DNA of 34,820 nt from Acidobacteriales bacterium 13_2_20CM_55_8 (GCA_001914815.1 MNDG01000060.1:1-34820); one strand, 5' to 3'. Positions 1 to 10,009 are shown, counted from the first letter of the stretch. Notes: generated from the letters alone by a model not told the origin. Numbers and translations are program-made.

Positions 1-833
1 CTAAAAAAATATCGAAAGAGGCGACTCGTATTTCGTACACAGAAAGCTGCGAGATGATCCTGACCGGAGTGGAAAAAAGACGTGCGTAACCAGGTGTGCG
101 CAATTTCACCAGCAAGTCCGCTGCTTTTCAGCCTGGAAATGTGACTGACATATAAGAACGCGCACAGCGCCAAGGCTCCCAGCTGAGCAACGATCCATGC
201 CACGACCAGTCCCGTTTGCGGCTTACTCGTCCAGATGCGAACTAGCGCGTAAATCCCAAGTGTGAGGGCGAAAATGAAAGAAGAATAGTGAGTCAGTAGG
301 GCCAGATAGAGTGTTAAGGAAGAAAGTAACATCAGGCCTACGGACTTTTCTCCGATTGCACGATCCAGAAGGTAGAGGCTGGTGGCGCAGAAAAACATCA
401 ACAACGAATACTGCCGGTTCTCCGCCGAAAGCGAGATTAGGGATGGCGAGAACGAAAGAAGAGCAAGGCCGATTAATGCAGTCGTCCTGTCTGTCACTCT
501 TTGCAACCACAGGAACGTGATCCAGCAGAAGGCGGTTCCCATTAGCACCGAAGGAAGGCGCAAAACAAATTCGGAGTTGCCCAACAAACGCCAGTAGTGC
601 AGAAGCACGATCAATAAGGGAGGATGCGCCGTAGTGAGACTGGCTTGGTAAACCAGAGCGAGCGAAGGTTGTGCGGATAACAAATAATGTAAGGCTTCGT
701 CCGGATTCAGGAAAGTTCGATGCGCGAGGACCAAACGTGCGGCAAGAGCGCCCTCTATCAAAAAAAGTGGAAGCGCAGCCCGATGAGATAGTCGTCGTGT
801 CGCCGAAATCTCGGATGCGCTGGAAAATTTCAT
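1..833 (-). CDS. Partial glycosyltransferase family 39-like integral membrane protein (3' end runs off the left edge of the window)
   Basis: Manual minus-strand translation from ATG at 833 reads MKFSSASEISATRRLSHRAALPLFLIEGALAARLVLAHRTFLNPDEALHYLLSAQPSLALVYQASLTTAHPPLLIVLLHYW..., open to the window edge. The NPDEALHY and AHPPL elements and hydrophobicity resemble GT39/ArnT-like proteins. Absent from the ORF track because it has no stop in the window. Confidence 0.75.
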   Translation of the reverse strand, partial: MKFSSASEISATRRLSHRAALPLFLIEGALAARLVLAHRTFLNPDEALHYLLSAQPSLALVYQASLTTAHPPLLIVLLHYWRLLGNSEFVLRLPSVLMGTAFCWITFLWLQRVTDRTTALIGLALLSFSPSLISLSAENRQYSLLMFFCATSLYLLDRAIGEKSVGLMLLSSLTLYLALLTHYSSFIFALTLGIYALVRIWTSKPQTGLVVAWIVAQLGALALCAFLYVSHISRLKSSGLAGEIAHTWLRTSFFHSGQDHLAAFCVRNTSRLFRYFF

Positions 834-982
834 GTATTCGTTCGTGAGATGGATCTATCCTATCTGGCCTTGCTGGCAACGCACCAGCCGAGGTTCAGGG
901 GAACCCAAAATATCGGTGTTCAATGTGAGTTCCAAAAATCAGATCATGTTAGATTGTGCGATACCCAAGCTGGGCACACAGA

Positions 983-2827
983 ATGACAGACCGCCATTCC
1001 GCTACGCGATCCCAAGTCCCTAGCGGATCGTCCGCGCCCATTGGGACGCTCGTGTTAATTGCCGCGTGGTTCGGGATTTTTGCTGGGCTGACGGAAGGTG
1101 TCGGACTGCTGCTTTTCCAGAGAATCAATTGGGCTCAGTGGGGACGGCTCATGCATGTTTCAGAGGAAGTCCTGTGGATCTCCCCGCTCGTCGATCTATT
1201 CTTTTTCCTCATTGTCACGCTCTTGGTGTGGCTGATATCGCGGTGCTCATGGCGCGTTCCCCCCACTCGACTGCTTGTCTTCTTGCTGACGTTCTTGACG
1301 ATTTATGACTGGCTGACCCTGACTAACCGTCTCTACCATCGAGCATGCATAGTCCTGGCGCTCGGAGTCGCGGTGGCATTCACTCGTTGGATAACGAAGA
1401 GAGAGGCGTCGAACATCAGCTTTTGGAAGACCTCAGCACCATGGTTGGCCGTGGTTTTCCTGTTGACATTGGTGGCGATTCAGGGCGAGAAATGGACGCA
1501 CGAAAGAATCGCAGTCGCCAAATTACAAGCCGCGCCCCAGTCATCGACCAACGTGCTGGTGATTGTGTTAGACACGTTGCGCGCCGATCATCTTTCGTCC
1601 TATGGTTATCCCCGGGCGACCAGCCCAGAAATTGATCGGATCGCGAGCCAGGGAGTGCTGTTTGAAAATGCGATTGCCCCGTGCTCCTGGAGTCTTCCAT
1701 CTCATGCTTCTCTACTGACGGGACGCGCCCCATCCGAGCATGGAATGCAGAATGTTCAACCCATGCCGTGGCTCGGATGGGGGAAAAATAGTCTGGGCGG
1801 CTATCCCACCTTGGGAGATGTGTTGAAGGAGAGAGGATACCGGACTGGCGCTTTCTCCGCGAACCGGGTCTATTTCACGCGCAATGTAGGACTGGGACGA
1901 GGTTTTGTTCACTTCGAAGATTACTTCGATTCTGTCGGAGATTCGTTCGTCCGTACGCTATATGGAAGGGAGTTCGCGCGCCTTTACCTCAACCGCACTG
2001 AGAAGAGCAAGGTGACGCGGGCGCTTCGATACCTGGGACTGGAGTCTTGGCTGGACAAGGATTCAGAGGGTTCGGGCGATTTTGGCGGCGCGTATGGTGT
2101 GCGAAAGCGTGCGAGCGTGGTGAACCAGGAACTACTGCACTGGATCGACCGTGACCAGCGACATCCCTTTTTTGCCTTCCTGAATTATTTGGACGTGCAT
2201 TACTCCTACGGCGGGCCCCAAGATTATCCGAAGCCTGATTGGGATCGGGGAACCACTATCGATGAATACGACGCTGGCCTGAAGTACGTTGACGATTACA
2301 TCGGGCGACTTCTGCGAGAGTTGGAACAGCGCGGATTAACAAGAAATACAATCGTAGTTATTACGTCGGACCACGGTGAATCACTCGGAGCACATGGGCT
2401 GACCTATCACGGGGCTGCGCTATATCGGGCGGTGAGTAATACAGCGATAGCTGCCACCATCATGGATCTGCTGGGGGCTGGCGACCAAGGCGCGTTCGCG
2501 TTCCCGGGGCCGCCCTTGAACGCATTATGGAAATCGCCGAAAGCGCAAGCCAACTGGCCGGATCCGATTTCCGAGCTGGCGCAGACTGACATCGTCGTAC
2601 CGGCAGATCGGGTTGTGGAAGGGAAGATACCTATCGCCACTAACGGTTGGATGAGATCAGTCGTAACGCCCCGATGGCACCTGATCACGCATGAAAAACT
2701 CGGCCACCAGCTCTATGACTGGACCAATGATCCCGATGAATCCAGGAATTTGATCGACACCACCGAAGGCCACGCGACAGCTCTCCGCTTAGCGGCGCAG
2801 TTCGACGCCGGGACTAAAGCCCAATGA
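983..2827 (+). CDS. Sulfatase / alkaline-phosphatase superfamily membrane protein; appears to lack a short internal segment
   Basis: N-terminal TM helices, then VLVIVLDTLRADHLSSYGYPRATSPEIDRIASQGVLFENAIAPCSWSLPSHASLLTGR and SDHGESLGAHGLTYHG. Start likely at 983 (MTDRHSATRS) rather than 956. Confidence 0.85.
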   Translation: MTDRHSATRSQVPSGSSAPIGTLVLIAAWFGIFAGLTEGVGLLLFQRINWAQWGRLMHVSEEVLWISPLVDLFFFLIVTLLVWLISRCSWRVPPTRLLVFLLTFLTIYDWLTLTNRLYHRACIVLALGVAVAFTRWITKREASNISFWKTSAPWLAVVFLLTLVAIQGEKWTHERIAVAKLQAAPQSSTNVLVIVLDTLRADHLSSYGYPRATSPEIDRIASQGVLFENAIAPCSWSLPSHASLLTGRAPSEHGMQNVQPMPWLGWGKNSLGGYPTLGDVLKERGYRTGAFSANRVYFTRNVGLGRGFVHFEDYFDSVGDSFVRTLYGREFARLYLNRTEKSKVTRALRYLGLESWLDKDSEGSGDFGGAYGVRKRASVVNQELLHWIDRDQRHPFFAFLNYLDVHYSYGGPQDYPKPDWDRGTTIDEYDAGLKYVDDYIGRLLRELEQRGLTRNTIVVITSDHGESLGAHGLTYHGAALYRAVSNTAIAATIMDLLGAGDQGAFAFPGPPLNALWKSPKAQANWPDPISELAQTDIVVPADRVVEGKIPIATNGWMRSVVTPRWHLITHEKLGHQLYDWTNDPDESRNLIDTTEGHATALRLAAQFDAGTKAQ

Positions 2828-4323
2828 TTCGAGCGGAGTCAACGAATCCGCTTATCAAAGGGCGGACTCTCCTGATATTCGCACTGGTATTCATTTCCTA
2901 CGCTTACTTCTATCAGGGCGGAGGCTGGAGCCAGAACTCACGGTTCGATCTGGTGCGCGCGATCGTGGAGCAGGGAACGCTGCGTATTGATGCCTATCAC
3001 GAAAACACGCAGGACAAGGCGTACTACCAGGGCCATTATTATTCTGACAAAGCGCCAGGACTGGCGCTGCTCGCGGTGCCGGTAGCAGCGATAGCGAGAC
3101 CGTTGCTGCCCGCAACAGGAATCGACCCCGTGTCGCCGCGTGGCTTGGTTGCTACGTCTTATCTTGTGACCGTATTTGCGGTGGCTCTGCCGGCTGCTTT
3201 GGCTTGTGCCTGCTTGTTTTGGATCGCCGTAAGACTCGGCAGCAATTTGAGCGGTGCCGCCTTTGCCGCGTTCTGCATGGGTCTGGCTACACCACTCTGG
3301 GCATACGCAACACTTTTCTGGGGACACGCACTCGCCGGAGCGTGTCTGCTGTTCGCGTTTGCCGCGGGCACGACGTTACAGAGTAGTGAACATGCCCGGC
3401 GTGATTTCCTCTGCGGAGTTGCCGTTGGCCTAAGCGCGGGGTGGGCGACAGTGTCGGAATATCCCGCTGCGCCGGCGTCCACGATTCTTGCTGTGTTCGC
3501 GCTGGCGCAGGTTTGGCCGGGGGGATGGCCGCGGCGATGGCGTACGGCTACCGGCATCGTCATTGGAGCGATTGCGTGCATCGCTGTACTAATGGATTAT
3601 CAACATCGCGCCTTTGGTTCAGCTCTTCATCCCAGCTACGCGTATTACCAGGAAGGAGCATTTCCCTGGATGAAGCATGGGTACATGGGCCTTACTTATC
3701 CGAGGGTCGAAGTCATGCTGAAGCTATTGTTCGGCTGCCGGCGCGGACTTCTTGTGGTTTCACCAATCTTGGCTGCGGCGCCTTTCGGATTGAGAGCGCT
3801 ATGGAAAAATCCAGCAACTCACGGCGCTGCTGTTGCGGCGTCGGCCGTAGCCGTCTATTACTTCCTCTTTAATGCTTCTTTCTCGGCCTGGGATGGCGGT
3901 TGGTCGTATGGTCCCCGCTATCTAAGTGCTGGACTGCCGTTGTTGTGCATAGGACTGGCGCCGGTGTGGACCCGCGCAAATCGGCTGTGGCACCGAGTGC
4001 TCCCTGCCCTCGCAGTGTGTGGTGGTTTGTTTTCACTGATGGCAGTCTCCACCACCGCACAGCCGCCGGACCATTTCCGATGCCCTCTTTTCCAGTTGTT
4101 GGTGCCTTCATTTTGGACCGGCACACTGTCGCTTACCCAAGGATCGATGCTCGCACTTTCAGAAAGGTCTGAGGGGCATGCCTACGGGGCATTCAATCTG
4201 GGAGAACTTACCGGACTGCATGGCTTACCTGGCTTGATTCCATTATTTTTGATCTGGGCTCTCGCTGCGTTCCTTTGGACAAGAACGAATCACGCTGAAC
4301 AGCGAGCGGCGGCGCCTGATTAG
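2824..4323 (+). CDS. Polytopic integral membrane protein, possibly glycosyltransferase-like; translationally coupled to the sulfatase
   Basis: 499 aa, many hydrophobic segments; ATGA overlap with the upstream stop (2824-2827). Confidence 0.7.
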   Translation: MIRAESTNPLIKGRTLLIFALVFISYAYFYQGGGWSQNSRFDLVRAIVEQGTLRIDAYHENTQDKAYYQGHYYSDKAPGLALLAVPVAAIARPLLPATGIDPVSPRGLVATSYLVTVFAVALPAALACACLFWIAVRLGSNLSGAAFAAFCMGLATPLWAYATLFWGHALAGACLLFAFAAGTTLQSSEHARRDFLCGVAVGLSAGWATVSEYPAAPASTILAVFALAQVWPGGWPRRWRTATGIVIGAIACIAVLMDYQHRAFGSALHPSYAYYQEGAFPWMKHGYMGLTYPRVEVMLKLLFGCRRGLLVVSPILAAAPFGLRALWKNPATHGAAVAASAVAVYYFLFNASFSAWDGGWSYGPRYLSAGLPLLCIGLAPVWTRANRLWHRVLPALAVCGGLFSLMAVSTTAQPPDHFRCPLFQLLVPSFWTGTLSLTQGSMLALSERSEGHAYGAFNLGELTGLHGLPGLIPLFLIWALAAFLWTRTNHAEQRAAAPD

Positions 4324-4346
4324 AGTGGAGTTCGGGGAATCTGTAA

Positions 4347-5582
4347 TTACTGGCCCGCGCGTAAAGGTGAAATCAACAGTCGCCCAGCAGCTTTCTTCTT
4401 GGCATCTCCCTTGTCGTGCCTGTAGGTGAGATCCAGCGAACCTTCGGCGGTGGACGCAGCGTCGGCCAGAGTAGCCGCAAGAGAGCGAAACGAACGACCA
4501 ATATCGTGGCTGTCATGGAGTGCCACCGGAGCGCCCTTATCGATGGCGGGCGCGATCGATTGATAGTTGTTCGGCAGCTTCCAAAGAAGTGTGCAGTTGG
4601 TAGCCTTCGCTACATCCTCGTCGCTGAATCCGGGGATTTTTTTATAGCGGTTGAGGACCAGACGTACCCGGTCACGACCCGATCCTTCTTCGAGGAAAGC
4701 ACGTATCCGGCCGGCGCTCCACAGCGATACCACATCGGTTTGAGCCACCAGCAAGACGGCATTGGACAAATCGCAAAGCATGCGCGACGTCTGGTCGAGC
4801 CGGCTGGAGCAATCCACAATCACATATCGGAAGTGAGCCACCAGCAGGTCGAACAAGCGGGCCATTTCGGCCACCGTTGGTAGCAATGAGTGCGGATGCT
4901 GCGGACCAGCCAGCAGTTGCAAACCGCCTTTGCACTGGGTCATCAGGCCATCGAGAAGAGAAGAATCCATGCGGTGCAAGTTCTGCAATGCGTCGACGAT
5001 GCCGAACGTGGGCCGAACATTCAGATGAAGAGCAGCATGGCCCAGCGGAGCAAAGTCCACCAGCAGCACACCACCCTGAGATTCCTGGAGCGCAATTGCC
5101 GTATTTACAGCGACGGTAGTCGCACCCGCTCCCCCTTTCGCATTGGTCACTGTGAAAACCCGAGCCCGACCGGAAGAGGTGCGCGTTTTGCCTCGCGACG
5201 CTGCGAAGCGCGTGAAAGACTCGACCAGAGCTTCGGAACCGGCGTGCATTTCGAGGTATTCACGAGCGCCCGCCCGCATGGCGGAGACAATCGTGGAGGG
5301 ATCATTCATAGGGCCAATTGCGAAAATTGCAATGTCACTGGTGGTCGAATGGATCAATTCAATGGCGCTGATGGCGCGTTGTACGTTGTGGGAATCGATA
5401 TCCACCAGCACTACTTCGGCGCGGACATCCTGTATCTGGCGCACGATGGGATCGGTGGCGCTGGCCGGGAAGCCGACATGGGTGAAGACGTTTCGGCCCA
5501 TGTTCGTTGTCTCCAGACGATGCTGGAGCACCGACACTCGCTCTTTGTCCTCGGTTAAAAGGGTGACCGCTATCCCGTGCAT
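4347..5582 (-). CDS. CpaE/TadZ-like pilus assembly ATPase (receiver-like N-terminus plus MinD/ParA-type ATPase)
   Basis: TNAKGGAGATTVAVNTAIAL deviant Walker A, VLLVDFAPLGHAALHL, YVIVDCSSRLD; receiver-like N-terminus. Start at MHGIAVTLL (5582) or the longer ORF start at 5723. Confidence 0.8.
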   Translation of the reverse strand: MHGIAVTLLTEDKERVSVLQHRLETTNMGRNVFTHVGFPASATDPIVRQIQDVRAEVVLVDIDSHNVQRAISAIELIHSTTSDIAIFAIGPMNDPSTIVSAMRAGAREYLEMHAGSEALVESFTRFAASRGKTRTSSGRARVFTVTNAKGGAGATTVAVNTAIALQESQGGVLLVDFAPLGHAALHLNVRPTFGIVDALQNLHRMDSSLLDGLMTQCKGGLQLLAGPQHPHSLLPTVAEMARLFDLLVAHFRYVIVDCSSRLDQTSRMLCDLSNAVLLVAQTDVVSLWSAGRIRAFLEEGSGRDRVRLVLNRYKKIPGFSDEDVAKATNCTLLWKLPNNYQSIAPAIDKGAPVALHDSHDIGRSFRSLAATLADAASTAEGSLDLTYRHDKGDAKKKAAGRLLISPLRAGQ

Positions 5583-5911
5583 GGCTTGGGCCTCACTGGT
5601 GTCGCCGATATCAGCATGGTATGAATGGACGAAGGCAGCGCCAAGTGACTTAGGTAACCATGCGCGACTTCCACAGAAAATCCCCTCTTCGCAGATCCTG
5701 AATGCAAGCGGAATCAAGAACAACTACAGCAGCGGGAAGGCCCGGAGCGAAAGAGCGTCCCTTCGGAACAGGTATTCTATGCGAAATCAGGGCGCTTGGA
5801 AAGGACCAAAACAGCCCAAAATCCGCGACCAACAGGCCGACTGTGGCGGATCCTGTGACCTCAAATACTCGGTCGTTTCTGGTAGACGAGCGCCAGCAAT
5901 ACTTTTCCGGG

Positions 5912-6301
5912 CTAATGTTCGTGCAGGCCTGAGATGCGATCGTAAGCTCGGGAATCGTCAGTCGCGGCCTCGGCTTGGGGCAGGAATTCATATCCGTGCA
6001 GGCGGACTGCAACCTCAAATGTCGTTCCACTCAAGGGTGGGACGACACGCATCACTTTGCCCCGGCAGCGGACTCTCATATTCTCGGCCAGCGTAATCTC
6101 CGAAGGCATAACCAGGGTCAACTCTACGGCGTCTCCTTCGGTCAAAGAAAAATCGGTACAGAAAAATGCTCCCCTGGCGCTCAAATTCTGGGTGACTCCT
6201 TGTCCTTCACCCTGTGGAATGAGCGATCGGACGGACACTGGAAGGGAAAAGCCAAACCGCTGTGCCGCTCGACGCTCGAGATGGCCTTGGACAGTGCTCA
6301 C
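5912..6301 (-). CDS. PilZ domain protein
   Basis: ERRAAQRFGFSLPVSVRS...TQNLSARGAFF pattern typical of PilZ; 129 aa. Confidence 0.8.
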   Translation of the reverse strand: MSTVQGHLERRAAQRFGFSLPVSVRSLIPQGEGQGVTQNLSARGAFFCTDFSLTEGDAVELTLVMPSEITLAENMRVRCRGKVMRVVPPLSGTTFEVAVRLHGYEFLPQAEAATDDSRAYDRISGLHEH

Positions 6302-6336
6302 AATTTTTGGAAACGTTTCCGATTTCCCGGACCTTA

Positions 6337-7821
6337 ATGCTTCTCCTATACTGGGCTTCTGACGGCCCTGCTAGGCCGCTGGCCAGCACGGGAAACTTTA
6401 CCGCAGCTCTTGACAGGAAGGAAGCACAAACTGAAAAAGATGAAAATCAAGCACCAGCGCGTGGCAGAACAGCATCCATAAAGAGCGCATTGAAAGTGGC
6501 GGATCCGTCTATTTCGAACTCACTTACAAATCAACCACCGCGTGGTTCCACGCCGTTGCAGCCGAAGCAGGGTCGGGTGCAGGTGACTTTGCGTGCCCTG
6601 CGGTATCGTAATTTCCAGCTTTTCTTCAGCGGACAACTTATCTCCCTGATCGGCACCTGGATGCAGACTGTAGCTCAGTCATGGCTGGTCTACCGTATGA
6701 CAGGTTCGTCACTGCTACTGGGTTTGGTGGGATTCGCCAGCCAGATCCCGGTCTTCCTGATAGCCCCTCTGGGCGGTATGGTAGCGGACCGCTACAACCG
6801 CCACCGGGTGATTATCGCGACTCAGACCACAGCCATGCTGCTCGCCGGTGTTCTAGCGGGCGTCACGCTACTGGGAGTGGTGCAGGTGTGGCACGTCTTC
6901 GTGCTGGCGACTTTGCTAGGCGTGGTGAATGCGTTTGATATCCCCGCACGCCAGGCATTCCTGGTGGATATGGTGGGCAAGGAAGACTTGATGAACGCCA
7001 TTGCCTTGAACTCGTCCATGTTCAACGGCGCGCGGATTATCGGCCCGGCCATCGCCGGCGTGCTGGTCGCGAAGATCGGCGAAGGCTGGTGCTTCTTCGC
7101 CAATGCTGTCAGCTACATCGCGGTGATTATTGGTCTGGTAATGATGAAACTGCCACCTCGGATTTATCAGAGGCATTCAGCATCCCCGATGGCACACATT
7201 ATCGAAGGCTTTCGCTTCGCCCGAGAAACCGGACCGATCCGCGCAATATTGCTGTTGTTGGGGCTCGTCAGCCTGGTTGGGATGCCGTACACGGTGCTGA
7301 TGCCAATATTCGCAGACAGGATCCTGCATGGCGGAGCTCGCGGCTTGGGAATTCTCATGGGCGCCACTGGAGTAGGAGCATTGCTGGGAGCGTTGACGCT
7401 GGCTTCGAGAACCGGCGTGCGCGGACTCGGGCGGTGGGTGGCATTTTCCTGTGCCGGGTTCGGCGTCAGCTTATTTCTGTTCTCTTGGTCTCGCCATTTC
7501 TGGCTCTCCGTGGCATTGCTGCTGCCGGTAGGCTTCTCCATGATGCTGGAAATGTCCTCTTCCAATACGCTGATTCAAGCCATGGTCCCCGATCACCTGC
7601 GAGGACGGGTGATGGCGATGTACTCAATGATGTTCATGGGCATGGCGCCATTCGGAGCGCTCATTGGAGGGGCGCTTGCCGATCGGCTTGGCGCGCCTAT
7701 TACGGTTTCAATCGGAGCGCTAGCTTGCATCGGCGGCGCCATCTGGTTCGGTATGTACTTGCCAAAGATACGGCTGGAGGCGCGTCAGTTGATCGTGCAA
7801 CAGACTGGCGAACCCTCATGA
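6337..7821 (+). CDS. MFS transporter, EntS/DHA3-like
   Basis: ALRYRNFQLFFSGQLISLIGTWMQTVAQSWLVYRMTGSS...GGMVADRYNRHRV; 12-TM-like hydrophobicity. Start uncertain (the 6262 start would overlap the divergent PilZ gene). Confidence 0.85.
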   Translation: MLLLYWASDGPARPLASTGNFTAALDRKEAQTEKDENQAPARGRTASIKSALKVADPSISNSLTNQPPRGSTPLQPKQGRVQVTLRALRYRNFQLFFSGQLISLIGTWMQTVAQSWLVYRMTGSSLLLGLVGFASQIPVFLIAPLGGMVADRYNRHRVIIATQTTAMLLAGVLAGVTLLGVVQVWHVFVLATLLGVVNAFDIPARQAFLVDMVGKEDLMNAIALNSSMFNGARIIGPAIAGVLVAKIGEGWCFFANAVSYIAVIIGLVMMKLPPRIYQRHSASPMAHIIEGFRFARETGPIRAILLLLGLVSLVGMPYTVLMPIFADRILHGGARGLGILMGATGVGALLGALTLASRTGVRGLGRWVAFSCAGFGVSLFLFSWSRHFWLSVALLLPVGFSMMLEMSSSNTLIQAMVPDHLRGRVMAMYSMMFMGMAPFGALIGGALADRLGAPITVSIGALACIGGAIWFGMYLPKIRLEARQLIVQQTGEPS

Positions 7822-7824
7822 GAA

Positions 7825-8865
7825 CTATCGCCGACGGGCCAGAAATTCGAGCAACGAACCATCCGCTACAGGAACAGGCATCAAAGTGAGCACCAGCATA
7901 GCAAGGCCAAAGAGAGCAAGCCATCGCCGTTCATCAGTCACACCGGGCCATTCCGGAACGATGGGATGGCGCATGCCAGTGATCCGCAACAGAACCGCCC
8001 ACAGCAGCCAACCAGCCCAGAAATAAATCGCTAGAGGAATCAGCGCGAGTATTGTAACGCGTGAAACGATTTTATGGGCCCGCGGAGACAGAGCAAAAAC
8101 AATGTGTCCCCCGTCCAGTTGGCCTCCGGGAAGGAGGTTCAGCGCGGTGGCTAACATCCCTACCCACGCCGCAATCGCTGTAGGGTGGAGATACATTCCC
8201 TGCAAGGAGGCCGAACCCGCACGGAGCTTCGCTAGCGGAAGTATGGCCCAGGTCAGGTGAAAAATAAGTGGATAGCCAAGCTGAACCTCGGAGGCAGCCG
8301 GCGCAAGCGGCATCATTTTCGATTGTGGCAAGGCAAAGACCAAGACCCCAACCGCGACGAGAAATCCCGCAATTGGCCCGGCGATCCCAATATCAAACAA
8401 TGCATTGCGCGAAGGGATCGGAGAACGAATCCGAATGAAAGCTCCCGCTGTCCCAAAAAGCGTCGGAAAAGGAATGAAAAATGGCAGCGTCGCATACACG
8501 CCATAATAGCGACAATAAAGATAATGCCCCATTTCGTGCGCCAGCAGGATCAACATCAGCGTGGAAGCGAAGGGCAATCCAAGCAGCAAGCGCGAAGGTT
8601 GTGCCAGTGCCCAATCCACGGGAAGGATAGGCAGCACGTCATCGTTGAAGGAAAAAGCCGGCAGATTATTCTGAAAATTGAACTCCATGTGCGCACCGAC
8701 TACCAGCGTAGTGAAGAAGGTCGCCAGAAACAGCAAGATGTGCAGCCAGTAACGCCGTTTTTGGGGACGAGGTACGTACACTTCCGACGGACGGTAATAC
8801 TCAATGGTAGGAGGCAGTGGGGGAATGGGATCAGACATGAAGATTCCGGGATAGGAGTCAATCAA
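7825..8865 (-). CDS. Site-2 protease (M50) family membrane metallopeptidase
   Basis: LLAHEMGHYLYCRYYGV (HExxH), NLLPGGQLDGGHI. Confidence 0.9.
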   Translation of the reverse strand: MIDSYPGIFMSDPIPPLPPTIEYYRPSEVYVPRPQKRRYWLHILLFLATFFTTLVVGAHMEFNFQNNLPAFSFNDDVLPILPVDWALAQPSRLLLGLPFASTLMLILLAHEMGHYLYCRYYGVYATLPFFIPFPTLFGTAGAFIRIRSPIPSRNALFDIGIAGPIAGFLVAVGVLVFALPQSKMMPLAPAASEVQLGYPLIFHLTWAILPLAKLRAGSASLQGMYLHPTAIAAWVGMLATALNLLPGGQLDGGHIVFALSPRAHKIVSRVTILALIPLAIYFWAGWLLWAVLLRITGMRHPIVPEWPGVTDERRWLALFGLAMLVLTLMPVPVADGSLLEFLARRR

Positions 8866-8922
8866 CCTTCGCGCCAGCGCACGCGATTTCCGCAGCAGGC
8901 GAAGCGAAGTCCTCAGCCAGGC

Positions 8923-9192
8923 TCAGTCAATAGACTGCAACTCCTTTCCTGGCTTGAAGCGTACGGCTTTGCCGGGAGGGATAGAAACTTCCGCGCCGGT
9001 GCGCGGGTTCCGTCCGATGCCGGTCTTTCGCGGCCGTACGTTGAACACGCCAAAGCCCCGCAGTTCAATGCGATCGCCTTTGGCGAGTGCTCGCTTCATG
9101 CTTTCGAAAACAGTTTCCACGGCCGTCTCGGCCTTGGTCTTGGTGATGCCGGTCTTGTTGACCACTTCGTTGATGATGTCGAGCTTAATCAC
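8923..9192 (-). CDS. HU/IHF family DNA-binding protein
   Basis: 89 aa; ELRGFGVFNVRPRKTGIGRNPRTGAEVSIPPGKAVRFKPGKEL. Confidence 0.95.
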   Translation of the reverse strand: MIKLDIINEVVNKTGITKTKAETAVETVFESMKRALAKGDRIELRGFGVFNVRPRKTGIGRNPRTGAEVSIPPGKAVRFKPGKELQSID

Positions 9193-9237
9193 AGGCGGCT
9201 CCCGACGGCGGGGTCAGTACGATCTACCAAGTGGTTG

Positions 9238-9266
9238 ATGCTAAGGGACATAACGTAGATTGTCAA
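9238..9266 (-). promoter_or_regulatory. Candidate sigma70 promoter for the HU gene
   Basis: Minus strand TTGACA (9266-9261), 17 nt, TAGCAT (9243-9238), upstream of the HU start at 9192. Confidence 0.55.
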
Positions 9267-9306
9267 CGGCAGGGTTTATCTCGGATGAGGCATGGGAGCC
9301 ACTGAT

Positions 9307-9771
9307 CTATCCCTTCCGCTCTGCTTCCTTATACATGTACTTAATCGAAGGCTTGTAGATCATCAGATTGGGCTGGCCGTTGCGATTCACTTTGATGCAA
9401 GACTTGTCATCCCACTCGATGATGCCATGAATTTCTTCACCGTCCTTCAGCACCACCACCATCGGCGTCCTGGATTGCATTTGCTTCTGGTAGTAAAAAT
9501 TCTCGGCGTTGGTCTGTTCCGGAGGCGCTGTCTTCCTGCCGCTGCCACCGCTACCACCACTGCCGCGGTCGTTGCGGTCATTGCGATCGGGGCGGTCCAC
9601 GCGTTCAGGCCGGTCACGGCGATCGCTGATGGAGAGCTGGGCCTGATTATTGTGCTCGGCGCGATTCAAGGAAGGCCGGATGAGCTTACGGTTGGCAAAT
9701 CCTTCCTGTTCGAGCGGTCGCTCGGCTGGCAAAGAATCGATTGCATCTTTCATGGCACCACCATTCGACAT
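9307..9771 (-). CDS. Hfq-like (Sm fold) RNA-binding protein with Arg/Asp-rich and Gly/Ser-rich N-terminal extension
   Basis: C-terminus [62 protein letters not shown] resembles Hfq Sm1/Sm2; preceded by [30 protein letters not shown]. Likely start at [11 protein letters not shown] (9771) or 9753. Confidence 0.75.
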   Translation of the reverse strand: MSNGGAMKDAIDSLPAERPLEQEGFANRKLIRPSLNRAEHNNQAQLSISDRRDRPERVDRPDRNDRNDRGSGGSGGSGRKTAPPEQTNAENFYYQKQMQSRTPMVVVLKDGEEIHGIIEWDDKSCIKVNRNGQPNLMIYKPSIKYMYKEAERKG

Positions 9772-9950
9772 ATTTTTTAGCGGGCCACAATACGTCGCTG
9801 CTGTGATTGTGGGTGCTGAAGGTGTGAAACGTTGCAATACCGTAGCACAGGAATCGAGCTGTGACAATCCTCAACTAGTAGGGAGGGAAGGATTTAGCAA
9901 AGTAGCTGTTTCTGGCGAGTTCTCCAATGCAGCTTCAACGCGCGAAGACG

Positions 9951-10009
9951 GCTGAATGCTGACGAATGCTGACGGCTGAATGTTGACGGCTGAATGTTGA
10001 GGGCTATTG
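9951..10009. repeat. Degenerate heptamer array, family A (GCTGAAT / GCTGACG / GTTGACG)
   Basis: GCTGAAT GCTGACG AAT GCTGACG GCTGAAT GTTGACG GCTGAAT GTTGAGG GCTATTG; the last unit overlaps the holB stop. Confidence 0.85.

Noticed and set aside
223-879. 218-aa minus-strand ORF
   Set aside because: Out-of-frame reading of the partial GT39-like gene, which is open to the window edge in another frame.
5143-6096. 317-aa and overlapping 222-aa plus-strand ORFs
   Set aside because: Antisense to the cpaE-like gene and crossing into the PilZ gene; no domain features.
8257-9258. 333-aa plus-strand ORF
   Set aside because: Antisense to the M50 protease and HU genes; Arg/Gln-rich low-quality composition typical of GC-rich antisense frames.
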